A program made the position numbers and the translations under genes. 50,574 bases of DNA, taken from Chitinophagales bacterium (GTDB lineage: Bacteria; Bacteroidota; Bacteroidia; Chitinophagales; UBA2359). The stretch is taken from assembly GCA_016787295.1 (NCBI GenBank), contig JAEUUX010000042.1:1-50574 (forward strand), read 5' to 3'. This document shows positions 41,548 through 50,443 of the stretch, piece by piece; position 1 is the first letter of the stretch, and each line of letters begins with the position of its first letter. Below the pieces are notes generated by a model. That model ran no database searches, was not told the origin of the DNA, and saw only the letters and a program-made list of their open reading frames with translations.

Positions 41548-42705
41548 ATGTTATTGCGATTGATTGCAACTCTTTGCTTGGTGCTTGCGTTTTTGGGTTG
41601 TCACCCCACAGACTCTAACGAAACCGCCAACATATCCCTTCCTACTACTGTTTCGCCTAACGCACTACCCTTGTTTAAACAACAATTTCCGCGTTTATCC
41701 GACCTCCTACAAAACGATACTATCACCCAAAAAGTCGTAAGCCAATATGCCTACCGAGTGCTACAACAAAATGACACTTCCGATACAAGTTTGGAACAAC
41801 TCATCGACCAAAGAGCCATCATTATTGTCCTTCTGCACTCCAAAGTATTAGACCCTTTTTTTAGTAAAAATGATGCGTACTACAATTCTGAATCAGGGAC
41901 AGCCCTCGAAACCGAACTCAATCGCATGGGTATCAAAACGTTTGCAGCCGAAGGAATATATATTGGTCTGGCTCCTGCTACTTTGTTAGAAGCCAATTTC
42001 AGAAAATATGCCAGTCAACCACTCTATTTGTATCAACAATTTATTACTGCATCGGGCAATAGCATGGGCGGCGAATATCCTTATTCCAATTTACAAGCAC
42101 AAAGGGCAATGATAAACATTGGCGAACAACTTACACATCAATATCCCCAACATCAATATACAAAAAAAATACAATCTGAATTTAATACCGCTTTGCGGGT
42201 GCTGACCGATGTGCATACCGTACAAAGTTCGACAAGTGGTGTTATGTATATTGTGTCGGATTTATTGTTCCAACCCTACCCTACTGCCACTTCCGACGAA
42301 CAATATGCTGCATTTATAAAAGAATACCCAGATTCCAAATATAGTTCTCTTATCAAAAATATCTATGAACATCCTTCCGAAATTCGTCTTAATGATGACG
42401 AAGTTCCTCAACCCATATATTTGGTAATAATAGACTCTGGTTCGCCAAGTATGGAATATGCCGATTGCCAAACACTTGACCCCAAACGTAAGGATTTTTT
42501 AGACAAAGGCATTGATATTCCACATTTGTTTCCTATCAAAAAAAGCAATAATGATATGGAATGTGTTTTGTGTTATCGTTTCTTTGCTGACCCAAATAAA
42601 GCCCAAAAAGCCCGCGAGACCATCAAAAAACGCCTCAATAGTCGCAAGATACAGGTTCGCAAAGCGGTTTTTAGTACCGAAACACAAACTTGGGTGCTTG
42701 AATAG
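41548..42705 (+). CDS. Putative lipoprotein of unknown family, paralogue 2
   Basis: 385 residues. Lipoprotein signal MLLRLIATLCLVLAFLGC with Cys18. It aligns by eye along its whole length with the preceding gene: ALETELNRMGIKTFAAEGIY then IGLAP, NSMGGEYPYSNL, EQLTHQYPQHQYT, ALRVLTDVHTVQSS, YPTATS, DKGIDIPHLFPI and CVLCYRFFADPNKA. Identity looks like 25-35% overall, so the duplication is old. No function is suggested by motifs or by neighbours. It is separated from paralogue 1 by 106 bp. Confidence 0.7.
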   Translation: MLLRLIATLCLVLAFLGCHPTDSNETANISLPTTVSPNALPLFKQQFPRLSDLLQNDTITQKVVSQYAYRVLQQNDTSDTSLEQLIDQRAIIIVLLHSKVLDPFFSKNDAYYNSESGTALETELNRMGIKTFAAEGIYIGLAPATLLEANFRKYASQPLYLYQQFITASGNSMGGEYPYSNLQAQRAMINIGEQLTHQYPQHQYTKKIQSEFNTALRVLTDVHTVQSSTSGVMYIVSDLLFQPYPTATSDEQYAAFIKEYPDSKYSSLIKNIYEHPSEIRLNDDEVPQPIYLVIIDSGSPSMEYADCQTLDPKRKDFLDKGIDIPHLFPIKKSNNDMECVLCYRFFADPNKAQKARETIKKRLNSRKIQVRKAVFSTETQTWVLE

Positions 42706-42728
42706 CAACAAGTAAAGCATTTTTTTTG

Positions 42729-42736
42729 TACTTTTG
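42729..42736 (+). promoter_or_regulatory. -7 element upstream of the EGF-like lipoprotein gene
   Basis: TACTTTTG followed by CGCG, 82 bp before the start codon. No convincing -33 box at 19-21 bp. Confidence 0.4.
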
Positions 42737-42818
42737 CGCGTTTTTTCGATATTATGCGTTCCTCAAAGGCTATTTTATATGAGTCGTTCAATTATCATCT
42801 ATTAAATCTCATCCCCCC

Positions 42819-43730
42819 ATGCCACCCAAAAACCCATTCCATACCTTATATTATACCTTATTCATTGTCCTTTGTTTTTGGGCAATAAGTAGTCTACAAA
42901 GTTGCCATGACGATGACAGCCCTTGCAAAAACAGCACTTGTCCGCCGCACTCCCAATGTGTTGTTGATGTAGCGGGCAATGCGTCTTGTGCTTGTGATTT
43001 GGGCTATATCAAATCGGGTGACACCTGCAAATATGCGCCTTGTACCATTACTGACTGTTTTAATGGTGGTGTTTGTGAAGAAGACTCCCTCACACATGAG
43101 GCACACTGCCTTTGCCCCCCTGAATATATGGGCGAACATTGCGAAAAATTTAATCCTTGTTATGGTTTTCCTTGTGGTGAACATGGTGTTTGCGCTGTAG
43201 ATAGTTCGGGTCTGCCTTATTGCGACTGTGAGGAAGGCTATACAGGTGCCGACTGTCACCCCGACCCTTGCAGCAATATCATTTGCCCAAACAATGCAAG
43301 TTGCACCGATGGTATTTGTAACTGCCTTTTGGGATATACCAACGACCTCAACGGCGACAGCACACCCGACGGCGATACTTGTGTGCAAAAACGCGCCCGC
43401 TTAATTGGTAACTATATGGCAGTCCAAGCCTGCTCTTTTGCCGCCACACCAGCCGACTATTCCGTAACCATTACTCCTGACCCTGATAATGTACAAAAAA
43501 TCATCATAAACAATCTCCATAATGCAGGTAACGACTTTGAGGTAGAAGCATTTACAAGTACAACTATTTCATTCTATATACTCCAACAAAACTTTGCCAA
43601 CAATACCTATATCGCCACCACCAACAACGCTTTCATTAGCCTTTCTGACTCCACCATTACCATCTCCTACAAAATTATCACCTTGACCGACACCACCACT
43701 TGCGAAGGTCTACATTTGGTGCGCCAATAA
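42819..43730 (+). CDS. EGF-like repeat lipoprotein
   Basis: 303 residues. Hydrophobic leader with lipobox SSLQSC (Cys29). Residues about 35-190 carry four Cys-rich EGF-like modules, for example CPPHSQCVVDVAGNASCACD, CFNGGVCEED with CLCPPEYMGEHC, CGEHGVCAVD with CDCEEGYTGADC, and CPNNASCTDGICNCLLGYTN followed by DLNGDSTPDGDTC. The C-terminal ~105 residues are a beta-rich domain (RLIGNYMAVQACSF... TTCEGLHLVRQ) seen beside EGF modules in other Bacteroidota lipoproteins; its role is unknown. It is likely exposed on the outer membrane. hisS begins 21 bp later, so the transcript may run through. Confidence 0.82.
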   Translation: MPPKNPFHTLYYTLFIVLCFWAISSLQSCHDDDSPCKNSTCPPHSQCVVDVAGNASCACDLGYIKSGDTCKYAPCTITDCFNGGVCEEDSLTHEAHCLCPPEYMGEHCEKFNPCYGFPCGEHGVCAVDSSGLPYCDCEEGYTGADCHPDPCSNIICPNNASCTDGICNCLLGYTNDLNGDSTPDGDTCVQKRARLIGNYMAVQACSFAATPADYSVTITPDPDNVQKIIINNLHNAGNDFEVEAFTSTTISFYILQQNFANNTYIATTNNAFISLSDSTITISYKIITLTDTTTCEGLHLVRQ

Positions 43731-43751
43731 ACAAAACTTTTTTTTCGGAAC

Positions 43752-45146
43752 ATGTCAAAACCTACTATTCCACAAGGTACGCGCGACTTTGGAGCCACCG
43801 AACTCAAAAAGCGCTACTACCTCATCAATACCATCAAACAAGTGTTCGAATGCTATGGCTACACACCTTTGGAAACACCTACGATGGAAAACCTAAGCAC
43901 TTTGACCGGCAAATATGGTGACGAAGGTGAAAAACTGCTTTATCGCGTCCTCAATTCAGGGGATTTTTTGAGCAAAACCACGTCCGAAAATTTTACAGAC
44001 TACAAAAAACTCACGCCCAAAATTGCAGAAAAAGGCTTGCGCTATGACCTTACTGTGCCTTTTGCTCGCTATGTGGTGATGCACCAACACGAGCTAATTT
44101 TTCCCTACAAACGCTACCAAATACAACCTGTTTGGAGAGCCGACCGTCCGCAAAAAGGACGTTACCGCGAGTTTTATCAGTGCGATGCCGATGTTGTGGG
44201 AACAACCTCTTTGCTCAACGAAGCCGAACTGACACAAATGTATGATAGCGTTTTTGCCCAATTGGGCTTAAAAACCCTTATCAAAATCAACAACCGAAAA
44301 ATCCTACAAGCTATTGCACATTATGCCAATGCCGAAGATTCTTTGGTGTCGATGACCATTGCCATTGACAAATTAGACAAAATTGGGCGCGATGGCGTGG
44401 CGAAAGAATTGACACAACAAGGTTTTTCTGACCAACAAATCGAAGACATTTTTGGCTGTATTTTTTATGCCGATACGAGCAACGACGCTGCCAACAAAGT
44501 ACAAAATCTTGGACACATCGAATTGTTGCAACAAAAGTTTGCTGACCGAAACATCGAAGTGGGTTTGCGTGGCATAGCCGAAATGAAAACGGTTTTGCAC
44601 TACCTCGAATCTTATGCTTTTACTAACATCCTCGAATTTGATGCAACTTTGGCACGCGGTTTGGGCTATTATACAGGTACGATTTGGGAGGTGAAAGCCG
44701 ACGAAGGAACGCTGAAAAGTAGTATCGGCGGCGGCGGACGCTATGACGATTTGACCAGCATTTTTGGGTTAAAAAATATGTCTGGTGTAGGCATATCTTT
44801 TGGTCTCGACCGAATTTATGATATTTTGGAAGAAACCAACAAATGGCAACTTGCCAACCAAAGCCATGTGCGCTTGATTTTCATCAATTTTGGCGGAGAT
44901 GCCGAGCTGACTGCTTTCCAATATGTAGCCGAATTGCGGCAAAAAGGCATTGCTGTCGAACTGTATCCCGAAGCCACAAAAATGGACAAACAGATGAAAT
45001 ATGCCAACGCGCGCCAAATCCCTTTGGTGGGTTTTGTGGGTGAAGAAGAGCTAAAAAACCAGCAAATCAAGGTCAAAAATATGCAAACAGGCGAACAACA
45101 AAGCGTATCACTGACCGATTTATTGGGACTTTTGACACAAGTATAA
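43752..45146 (+). CDS. hisS: Histidyl-tRNA synthetase
   Basis: 464 residues. Class II motif 1 region (YGYTPLETPTMENLSTL), histidine-site LRYDLTVPFARYV, motif 2 YQIQPVWRADRPQKGRYREF, HisA motif LARGLGYYTGTIWEV, motif 3 GGRYDDL and MSGVGISFGLDRIYDIL, and a C-terminal anticodon-binding domain (VRLIFINFGG... QMKYANARQIPLVGFVGEEE). It charges tRNA-His in the cytoplasm. The gene is followed after 5 bp by a DNA methyltransferase, so these are likely cotranscribed. Confidence 0.96.
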   Translation: MSKPTIPQGTRDFGATELKKRYYLINTIKQVFECYGYTPLETPTMENLSTLTGKYGDEGEKLLYRVLNSGDFLSKTTSENFTDYKKLTPKIAEKGLRYDLTVPFARYVVMHQHELIFPYKRYQIQPVWRADRPQKGRYREFYQCDADVVGTTSLLNEAELTQMYDSVFAQLGLKTLIKINNRKILQAIAHYANAEDSLVSMTIAIDKLDKIGRDGVAKELTQQGFSDQQIEDIFGCIFYADTSNDAANKVQNLGHIELLQQKFADRNIEVGLRGIAEMKTVLHYLESYAFTNILEFDATLARGLGYYTGTIWEVKADEGTLKSSIGGGGRYDDLTSIFGLKNMSGVGISFGLDRIYDILEETNKWQLANQSHVRLIFINFGGDAELTAFQYVAELRQKGIAVELYPEATKMDKQMKYANARQIPLVGFVGEEELKNQQIKVKNMQTGEQQSVSLTDLLGLLTQV

Positions 45147-45151
45147 CTCCC

Positions 45152-46288
45152 ATGAAAGAACTCATTAACACCATCATAGCAGGCGATTGTATCGAAAATC
45201 TACAACGACTGCCCGACAATTCCGTCGACCTTGTTTTTGCTGACCCACCTTATAATCTACAGCTCAATGGTGAATTGTATCGCCCCAACCAAACCAAAGT
45301 AGATGCGGTGAATGACCACTGGGACAAGTTCGAATCTTTGGCAAAATATGACGAATTTACACAGCAATGGCTCGCCGAATGCCACCGAATCCTCAAGCCA
45401 ACAGGTAGTATTTGGGTCATTGGCACCTACCACAATATTTTTCGTGTGGGAGCCATCATGCAAAATCTCGATTTTTGGTTGTTGAACGATATTATTTGGG
45501 TGAAAACCAACCCAATGCCCAATTTCAAAGGCACACGATTCAACAATGCTCACGAAACCTTGATTTGGGCAACCAAATCGCAAAACTCAAAATATACCTT
45601 CCACTATCACTCCCTCAAAACCATGAACGACGACCTGCAAATGCGCAGCGACTGGCTCATTCCGATATGTAGTGGCGAGGAACGCATAAAACACAATGGA
45701 CAAAAAGCACATAGTACCCAAAAACCCGCCGAATTGCTCTACCGCATTATCCTTTCTACTTCTAATGTGGGTGATTTGATTGTTGACCCTTTTTTTGGTA
45801 GCGGCACCACAGGCGCAGTTGCCAAAAAACTCAAACGCAATTTCATTGGCTTTGAGCGCGAACCTTTCTATATCGATGTTGCCACACGCCGCATAGCACA
45901 AGTAGTGCCGATTGACCGTTCTTTGTTGGAATATCGCATCGAAAAACGCCCTCCCAAAGTTCCTTTTGGAGCGTTGGTCGAAAAAGGAATGGTCAAAATT
46001 GGAGAAATGTTGTACTCCAAAGACCAAAAATTTTCGGCACAAATCCAAGCCAATGCAAGTTTGCTTTCGGGTGACAAGGTAGGGTCAATACACAAAGTTA
46101 GCGCAGCATTATTAGGCAAAGAAAACAACAACGGTTGGGCATTTTGGTATGTCTGGCGCGACGAAAAAATGGTATGTATCGATGACTTGCGCTATCAATA
46201 CGAAAAACAATTTTTGCCCGCCAACCCAACTACTCTTTTGGCAGCAGAAACTTTAGTGCCTATTAGCGTCAACAGTTTTTTGGACTAA
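45152..46288 (+). CDS. CcrM-like adenine-N6 DNA methyltransferase (predicted GANTC)
   Basis: 378 residues, the size of CcrM (358). Beta-class order: motif IV DPPY at about 31-34 (LVFADPPYNLQLNG), the target region with NDHWDKF, WVIGTYHNIFRVG, IIWVKTNPMPNFKGTRF and HETLIWATKS, then motif X HSTQKPAELLYRII and motif I VDPFFGSGTTGAVAKKL. The C-terminal ~80 residues match the RAMA-type tail of CcrM: VEKGMVKIGEMLYSKDQKF, GDKVGSIHKVSAALLG, NNGWAFWYVW and CIDDLRYQYEKQFL. CcrM and M.HinfI methylate GANTC; specificity here is inferred from this similarity. A nuclease-like gene starts 12 bp later, so it may be part of a restriction-modification pair rather than an orphan regulator. Confidence 0.88.
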   Translation: MKELINTIIAGDCIENLQRLPDNSVDLVFADPPYNLQLNGELYRPNQTKVDAVNDHWDKFESLAKYDEFTQQWLAECHRILKPTGSIWVIGTYHNIFRVGAIMQNLDFWLLNDIIWVKTNPMPNFKGTRFNNAHETLIWATKSQNSKYTFHYHSLKTMNDDLQMRSDWLIPICSGEERIKHNGQKAHSTQKPAELLYRIILSTSNVGDLIVDPFFGSGTTGAVAKKLKRNFIGFEREPFYIDVATRRIAQVVPIDRSLLEYRIEKRPPKVPFGALVEKGMVKIGEMLYSKDQKFSAQIQANASLLSGDKVGSIHKVSAALLGKENNNGWAFWYVWRDEKMVCIDDLRYQYEKQFLPANPTTLLAAETLVPISVNSFLD

Positions 46289-46300
46289 TTTTATTTTTTT

Positions 46301-46942
46301 ATGACCTATACACACATCAACAACTATGTCTATGACTGTGCGCTTTGTCCTACGCGTTGTGACGGAAAAACTGTTGCTCAATTTGATTTTGAGCGCGATG
46401 TGCGGTTTTCCGAAGCCATCGAAAACCACGTCATTCAACATATCAACCAACAATATCCCCACCTCATTGCCACAAAAACTACCTGCGAAGGTTATCCCGA
46501 CATCGAAATAGCCTATCGCCATAGCCCCCAAACCAGCATCGCTTTTGTGGAAATCAAAGGACAAGCTCGTACTTTTATGGCAGTAGCCCGCCTACTACCA
46601 GACAGCGGCTTGCGCCCCTCCGAAACCATTGCTTTGAATTTAAGTGATTTGGAGCGCTATTTCCGAGTCAATGAACAAGAACAAAAACCGCTATATCTTG
46701 TATGGTGTTTGTTGCGTCGTCCTTGTATTGTTGGCATTGGCAACAAGAGTCACTTGTTTTTCTACCAAGATATTGCAGTTTTACAAAACATCAGAGAAAA
46801 GGACAGCGCTAACCATCGGCGCTTTCGGCGCGAATCGGGCAAAGGCGACGTGGTCAATGGTGTTCATAAAGGCGTTACGGTCAATTACCATTTCAGTTTG
46901 CAAGAGCTTTGTGAAGGCTTGCCCAATTTATCAAAGCTATAA
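46301..46942 (+). CDS. PD-(D/E)XK-like nuclease, possible restriction partner of the methyltransferase
   Basis: 213 residues; family not recognised by name. A PD-(D/E)XK core is visible: a helix with Glu (SEAIENHVIQHINQQYP), then CEGYPDIEIAYRH with Asp67, and SIAFVEIKGQARTF with Glu84 and Lys86. Later YLVWCLLRRPCIVGI and a helix follow, the usual beta-alpha continuation. The N-terminus has CALCPTRC (Cys13, Cys16, Cys20), and Cys62 lies just before the core, so a zinc or iron-sulfur site is possible. It lies 12 bp after a CcrM-like methyltransferase in the same orientation, which fits a type II restriction enzyme or a linked repair nuclease. Activity and specificity are inference. Confidence 0.6.
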   Translation: MTYTHINNYVYDCALCPTRCDGKTVAQFDFERDVRFSEAIENHVIQHINQQYPHLIATKTTCEGYPDIEIAYRHSPQTSIAFVEIKGQARTFMAVARLLPDSGLRPSETIALNLSDLERYFRVNEQEQKPLYLVWCLLRRPCIVGIGNKSHLFFYQDIAVLQNIREKDSANHRRFRRESGKGDVVNGVHKGVTVNYHFSLQELCEGLPNLSKL

Positions 46943-47143
46943 TGTTCACCCATATATTTCCTAAAACACTCGATTTGTCTTGCTTGCTACACCTAAATTA
47001 AGCCGTTATCTCCGTATTTTTGACTTACCATTAACCTTCAAAATGACACAAATACTCAGAATCAATGTACTAAACACCTCAAAAAACACCAAAAACTCGC
47101 CAACATCATTAAATTTTACCTATAGTATACACAATCAAAAAAT

Positions 47144-47167
47144 AAAATCGTACCTTTGCACGATTTT
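47144..47167 (+). promoter_or_regulatory. -7 box inside a hairpin upstream of secDF
   Basis: AAAATCGT (47144-47151) pairs with ACGATTTT (47160-47167), and a TACCTTTG -7 element (47151-47158) forms the loop. A T-run follows. It may be the secDF promoter, with the hairpin accidental, or a terminator for the upstream operon. No good -33 box is seen. The rest of 46943-47218 shows no gene. Confidence 0.45.
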
Positions 47168-47218
47168 TTTCACCCACCCAAAAGATATTTTTAAATAACC
47201 TTACAATAAGTATATTTT

Positions 47219-50200
47219 ATGCAGGGAAAAGGTTTGATAACAGCATTTGGCAGCATTATCGCGTTAATCTGTTTGTATCAATTATCGCTTAACTTCTTTG
47301 TGTCTAACACAGAGTCGAAAGCCGATAAGCATGCACAATCAAAAATTGGCAACGTTACCGACGAAACGCAAAAGAAAACAGAAACAGAGCGTTTCCGTCG
47401 TGCTTATTTAGACTCCGTTGGCAATAAATCTATCATACCGGGCGTGTCTTATGACTATGCTAAGGCTCACCAGCTCAATTTGGGTTTAGACCTTCAGGGC
47501 GGTATGAGTGTGGTATTACAAGTGTCGATGGAAGACCTCGTTCGCCGTATGGCAAATGGTAGCACTGACCCATCATTCGTTAAGGCTTTGGCAGATGCCA
47601 AAAAAGCACAACAAAGTAGCGACCGTGATTTCGTGACCCTTTTTGGCGAAGCCTACCAAGCCGCCAATCCCAATGGCAAGTTAGCAAGTTTGTTTGCAAC
47701 TTCCGAAAACAGTGGTAAAGTAGCGCTTAATGCCTCTAATGACGAGGTGCTGAACGTTATCCGCCAAGAATCAGATGCTGCTTTTGACCGAACCCTCCAA
47801 ATCATTCGTACACGTGTCGATAAATTTGGGGTGGCTTCGCCCAACATCAACGCCCAAAAAGGAGCAGGTCGTATTGTGGTAGAATTGCCCGGTGCGAACG
47901 AACCCGAACGTGTGCGCAAATTGCTCCAAGCCACAGCACAATTGGAGTTTTGGGAAATGTATACAAGTAGCAACGAAATTGGCAACGCTTTGGGCAATGC
48001 TAACCGCGAAATCAAGAAAGCATTGGACGCAAAAGGAAGTGGTGTTACCACAACGCCTGCCCCCGCTGCTACTGATTCTACTGCAACCCTTAGTCCCAGC
48101 AAAACAGACAGCACACAAACTGCCGCTGCTACACCTGCCAAAGATACAACTAAAAGTTTATTGGGCAGTTCCGATAGCAGCGCAACAACCGCCAAAGCCG
48201 ATTCTTTAGATAAAGAAAAAGCAATGCGCGAAAATCCCTTGTTTGCTATCTTTTCGCCCATACAACAAGGCGGAACACCCATCTTGGGCTATATCAAAGG
48301 AACAGATACGAGCAAATTCAACGAATACTTGTATTTGCCGGGCGTAAAACAACTTTTTCCGCCCAACCTCAAATTCATGTTTAGCGCCAAACCTATTCAA
48401 AGTGATGATGCCAACGCTCGTAATATCTACGAAGTATATGCCGTAAAAGGACGCAATGGCATGAAACCCGCTTTGGAAGGCGATGTAGTAACCGACGCTC
48501 GCGACAACGTCAACGCCAATCAAAAAGTGGTAGTGGAAATGGGAATGAACGCCGAAGGTGCGCAAAAATGGCGCAAAGTAACTGGCGAAAATATCGGCAA
48601 ACCCGTAGCCATTACCCTTGACAACTCGGTGTATTCTGCTCCAAATGTCAACCAAGAAATTGCAGGTGGCAACTCCGAAATCAGTGGTAGTTTTACACCC
48701 GAAGAAGCCAAAGATTTAGCCAATATCCTCAAAGCTGGTAAATTGCCCGCTCCTGCCAAAATCGTAGAAGAAGCTGTTGTGGGACCAACCTTGGGTAAAG
48801 AGTCTATTCGCAGTGGCTTATTGTCATTGATTGCTGGGGTATTAGCCGTATTAGCGTTCATGTTTCTCAACTATGCAGGAGCAGGTTTGATAGCTAACCT
48901 TGCCGTATTGCTCAACTTGTTCTTCATTTTAGGTATCTTAGCATCGTTTGGTGCTAACCTAACCCTACCGGGCATGGCGGGTATCGTATTGACGGTCGGT
49001 ATGGCGGTTGATGCCAACGTACTTATCTATGAACGTATCCGTGAGGAGCTGATGAAAGGTGTGACGCTTCGCAAAGCTGTTTCAGAAGGTTATTCCAAAT
49101 CATTCTCAGCTATCATCGACTCCAACCTAACTACCTTGTTGACTGCTTTTATCCTATTCTTTTTCGGTTTGGGACCTGTATTAGGTTTCGCCACCGTCTT
49201 GATTATAGGTATCTTCTCATCCTTGTTTACAGCAATTGGTGTGAGCCGCGTCATCCTCGAATGGTGGTTAAACAAAGGCAATGATATATCATTCTTCCGT
49301 CCTTCTACCTACGGTTTGTTCAAAAATATCAACTATGATTTTATGGGCAAACGTCGTATTGCATATGCCTTTACGTTGATCACTTTGGGTCTTAGTATTT
49401 TCTCGTTCTTGTTCAAAGGCTTCGAATTGGGCGTAGACTTCCAAGGCGGACGTAACTATGTGGTGCGTTTCGAAAAACCCGTTACTACTAACGAAATCGC
49501 AGAAGCCTTGACTGCTCCATTAGAAACACGTCCTATCGTTCGTACATATGGTGGCGATAACCAAGTGAAATTAACCACAACCTATCGTATTCACGAAGAA
49601 GGTACAGAAATCGAAAAAGAAATAGAAAGCAAAATCCAACAATTAGCAGCAAAATATGGCAAAGTAGAGATTATGAGTTCGCAAAAAGTAGGACCTTCCA
49701 TCGCCGATGATATTCGTCGTGGAGCTATTTTAGCAGCCGTATTAGCTATCTTGGGCGTATTTCTATATGTAGCCCTTCGTTTCCCTAACTGGAAATATGG
49801 GTTAGCAGCCGCTATTGCTATGGCGCACGATGCCATTATCGTAACAGGTTTGTTCTCTTTGTTTGCAGGTATTTTGCCATTCTCTTTGGAGATAGACCAA
49901 CACTTTATTGCCGCTATCCTCACCATTATTGGTTATTCGGTGAACGATACGGTGGTAGTATTTGACCGTATCCGCGAACACGTGAAAGAACACCCACATT
50001 CCAAACTGACCGATATTATTAATGCCGCCATTGGTGACACCTTGAGTCGTACTATTAATACATCAATGACCGTATTGATTGTGGTGCTTATTCTGTTCAT
50101 ATTTGGTGGTGATGCTACACGTGGTTTCGCATTTGCCTTGATTGTTGGGGTACTTATTGGTACTTATTCTTCTATTTTTGTGGCTGCACCTATCGTTGCC

Positions 50201-50296
50201 GACCTTAGTGCTTGGATAGAAAGCCGTCAACCTGCTAAAATAGAGCCTACACATCAAGAGCATACGACTACAACTCATACCAAATCAAAAGTTTAA
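47219..50296 (+). CDS. secDF: Fused protein translocase subunit SecDF
   Basis: 1025 residues. SecD half: N-terminal helix, LNLGLDLQGGMSVVLQV, P1 head domain, then LPAPAKIVEEAVVGPTLGKE and six helices with GMAVDANVLIYERIREEL. SecF half: GFELGVDFQGGRNYVVRF, a small P4 domain, and helices with GYSVNDTVVVFDRIREHV. It uses the proton gradient to pull proteins out of SecYEG on the periplasmic side. A low-complexity Ala/Thr/Ser insert at about 275-335 (TPAPAATDSTATLSPSK...) lies in the P1 region. Bacteroidota usually carry this fused form. Monocistronic, ending in a strong terminator. Confidence 0.96.
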   Translation: MQGKGLITAFGSIIALICLYQLSLNFFVSNTESKADKHAQSKIGNVTDETQKKTETERFRRAYLDSVGNKSIIPGVSYDYAKAHQLNLGLDLQGGMSVVLQVSMEDLVRRMANGSTDPSFVKALADAKKAQQSSDRDFVTLFGEAYQAANPNGKLASLFATSENSGKVALNASNDEVLNVIRQESDAAFDRTLQIIRTRVDKFGVASPNINAQKGAGRIVVELPGANEPERVRKLLQATAQLEFWEMYTSSNEIGNALGNANREIKKALDAKGSGVTTTPAPAATDSTATLSPSKTDSTQTAAATPAKDTTKSLLGSSDSSATTAKADSLDKEKAMRENPLFAIFSPIQQGGTPILGYIKGTDTSKFNEYLYLPGVKQLFPPNLKFMFSAKPIQSDDANARNIYEVYAVKGRNGMKPALEGDVVTDARDNVNANQKVVVEMGMNAEGAQKWRKVTGENIGKPVAITLDNSVYSAPNVNQEIAGGNSEISGSFTPEEAKDLANILKAGKLPAPAKIVEEAVVGPTLGKESIRSGLLSLIAGVLAVLAFMFLNYAGAGLIANLAVLLNLFFILGILASFGANLTLPGMAGIVLTVGMAVDANVLIYERIREELMKGVTLRKAVSEGYSKSFSAIIDSNLTTLLTAFILFFFGLGPVLGFATVLIIGIFSSLFTAIGVSRVILEWWLNKGNDISFFRPSTYGLFKNINYDFMGKRRIAYAFTLITLGLSIFSFLFKGFELGVDFQGGRNYVVRFEKPVTTNEIAEALTAPLETRPIVRTYGGDNQVKLTTTYRIHEEGTEIEKEIESKIQQLAAKYGKVEIMSSQKVGPSIADDIRRGAILAAVLAILGVFLYVALRFPNWKYGLAAAIAMAHDAIIVTGLFSLFAGILPFSLEIDQHFIAAILTIIGYSVNDTVVVFDRIREHVKEHPHSKLTDIINAAIGDTLSRTINTSMTVLIVVLILFIFGGDATRGFAFALIVGVLIGTYSSIFVAAPIVADLSAWIESRQPAKIEPTHQEHTTTTHTKSKV

Positions 50297-50328
50297 TTGT
50301 TTTTTTTATCCTTTGCATAAATAACGCG

Positions 50329-50362
50329 AAAAGCAGCCTCTTGATGAAGAGGCTGCTTTTTT
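50329..50362 (+). terminator. secDF terminator
   Basis: AAAAGCAGCCTCTT (50329-50342) pairs perfectly with AAGAGGCTGCTTTT (50347-50360), a 14-bp stem with a 4-nt loop and a U-run. It also works in reverse because of the leading A-run. Confidence 0.9.
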
Positions 50363-50443
50363 GTTTGTGTAATGTTTTTTGTTATAGGAAAAAAATAAGT
50401 TCACTACATCGCCAAATTTTAGATATTACACATAAACTAACTT

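Noticed and set aside
47653-48282. 209-residue minus-strand frame
   Set aside because: Antisense shadow of the low-complexity and P1 region of secDF.
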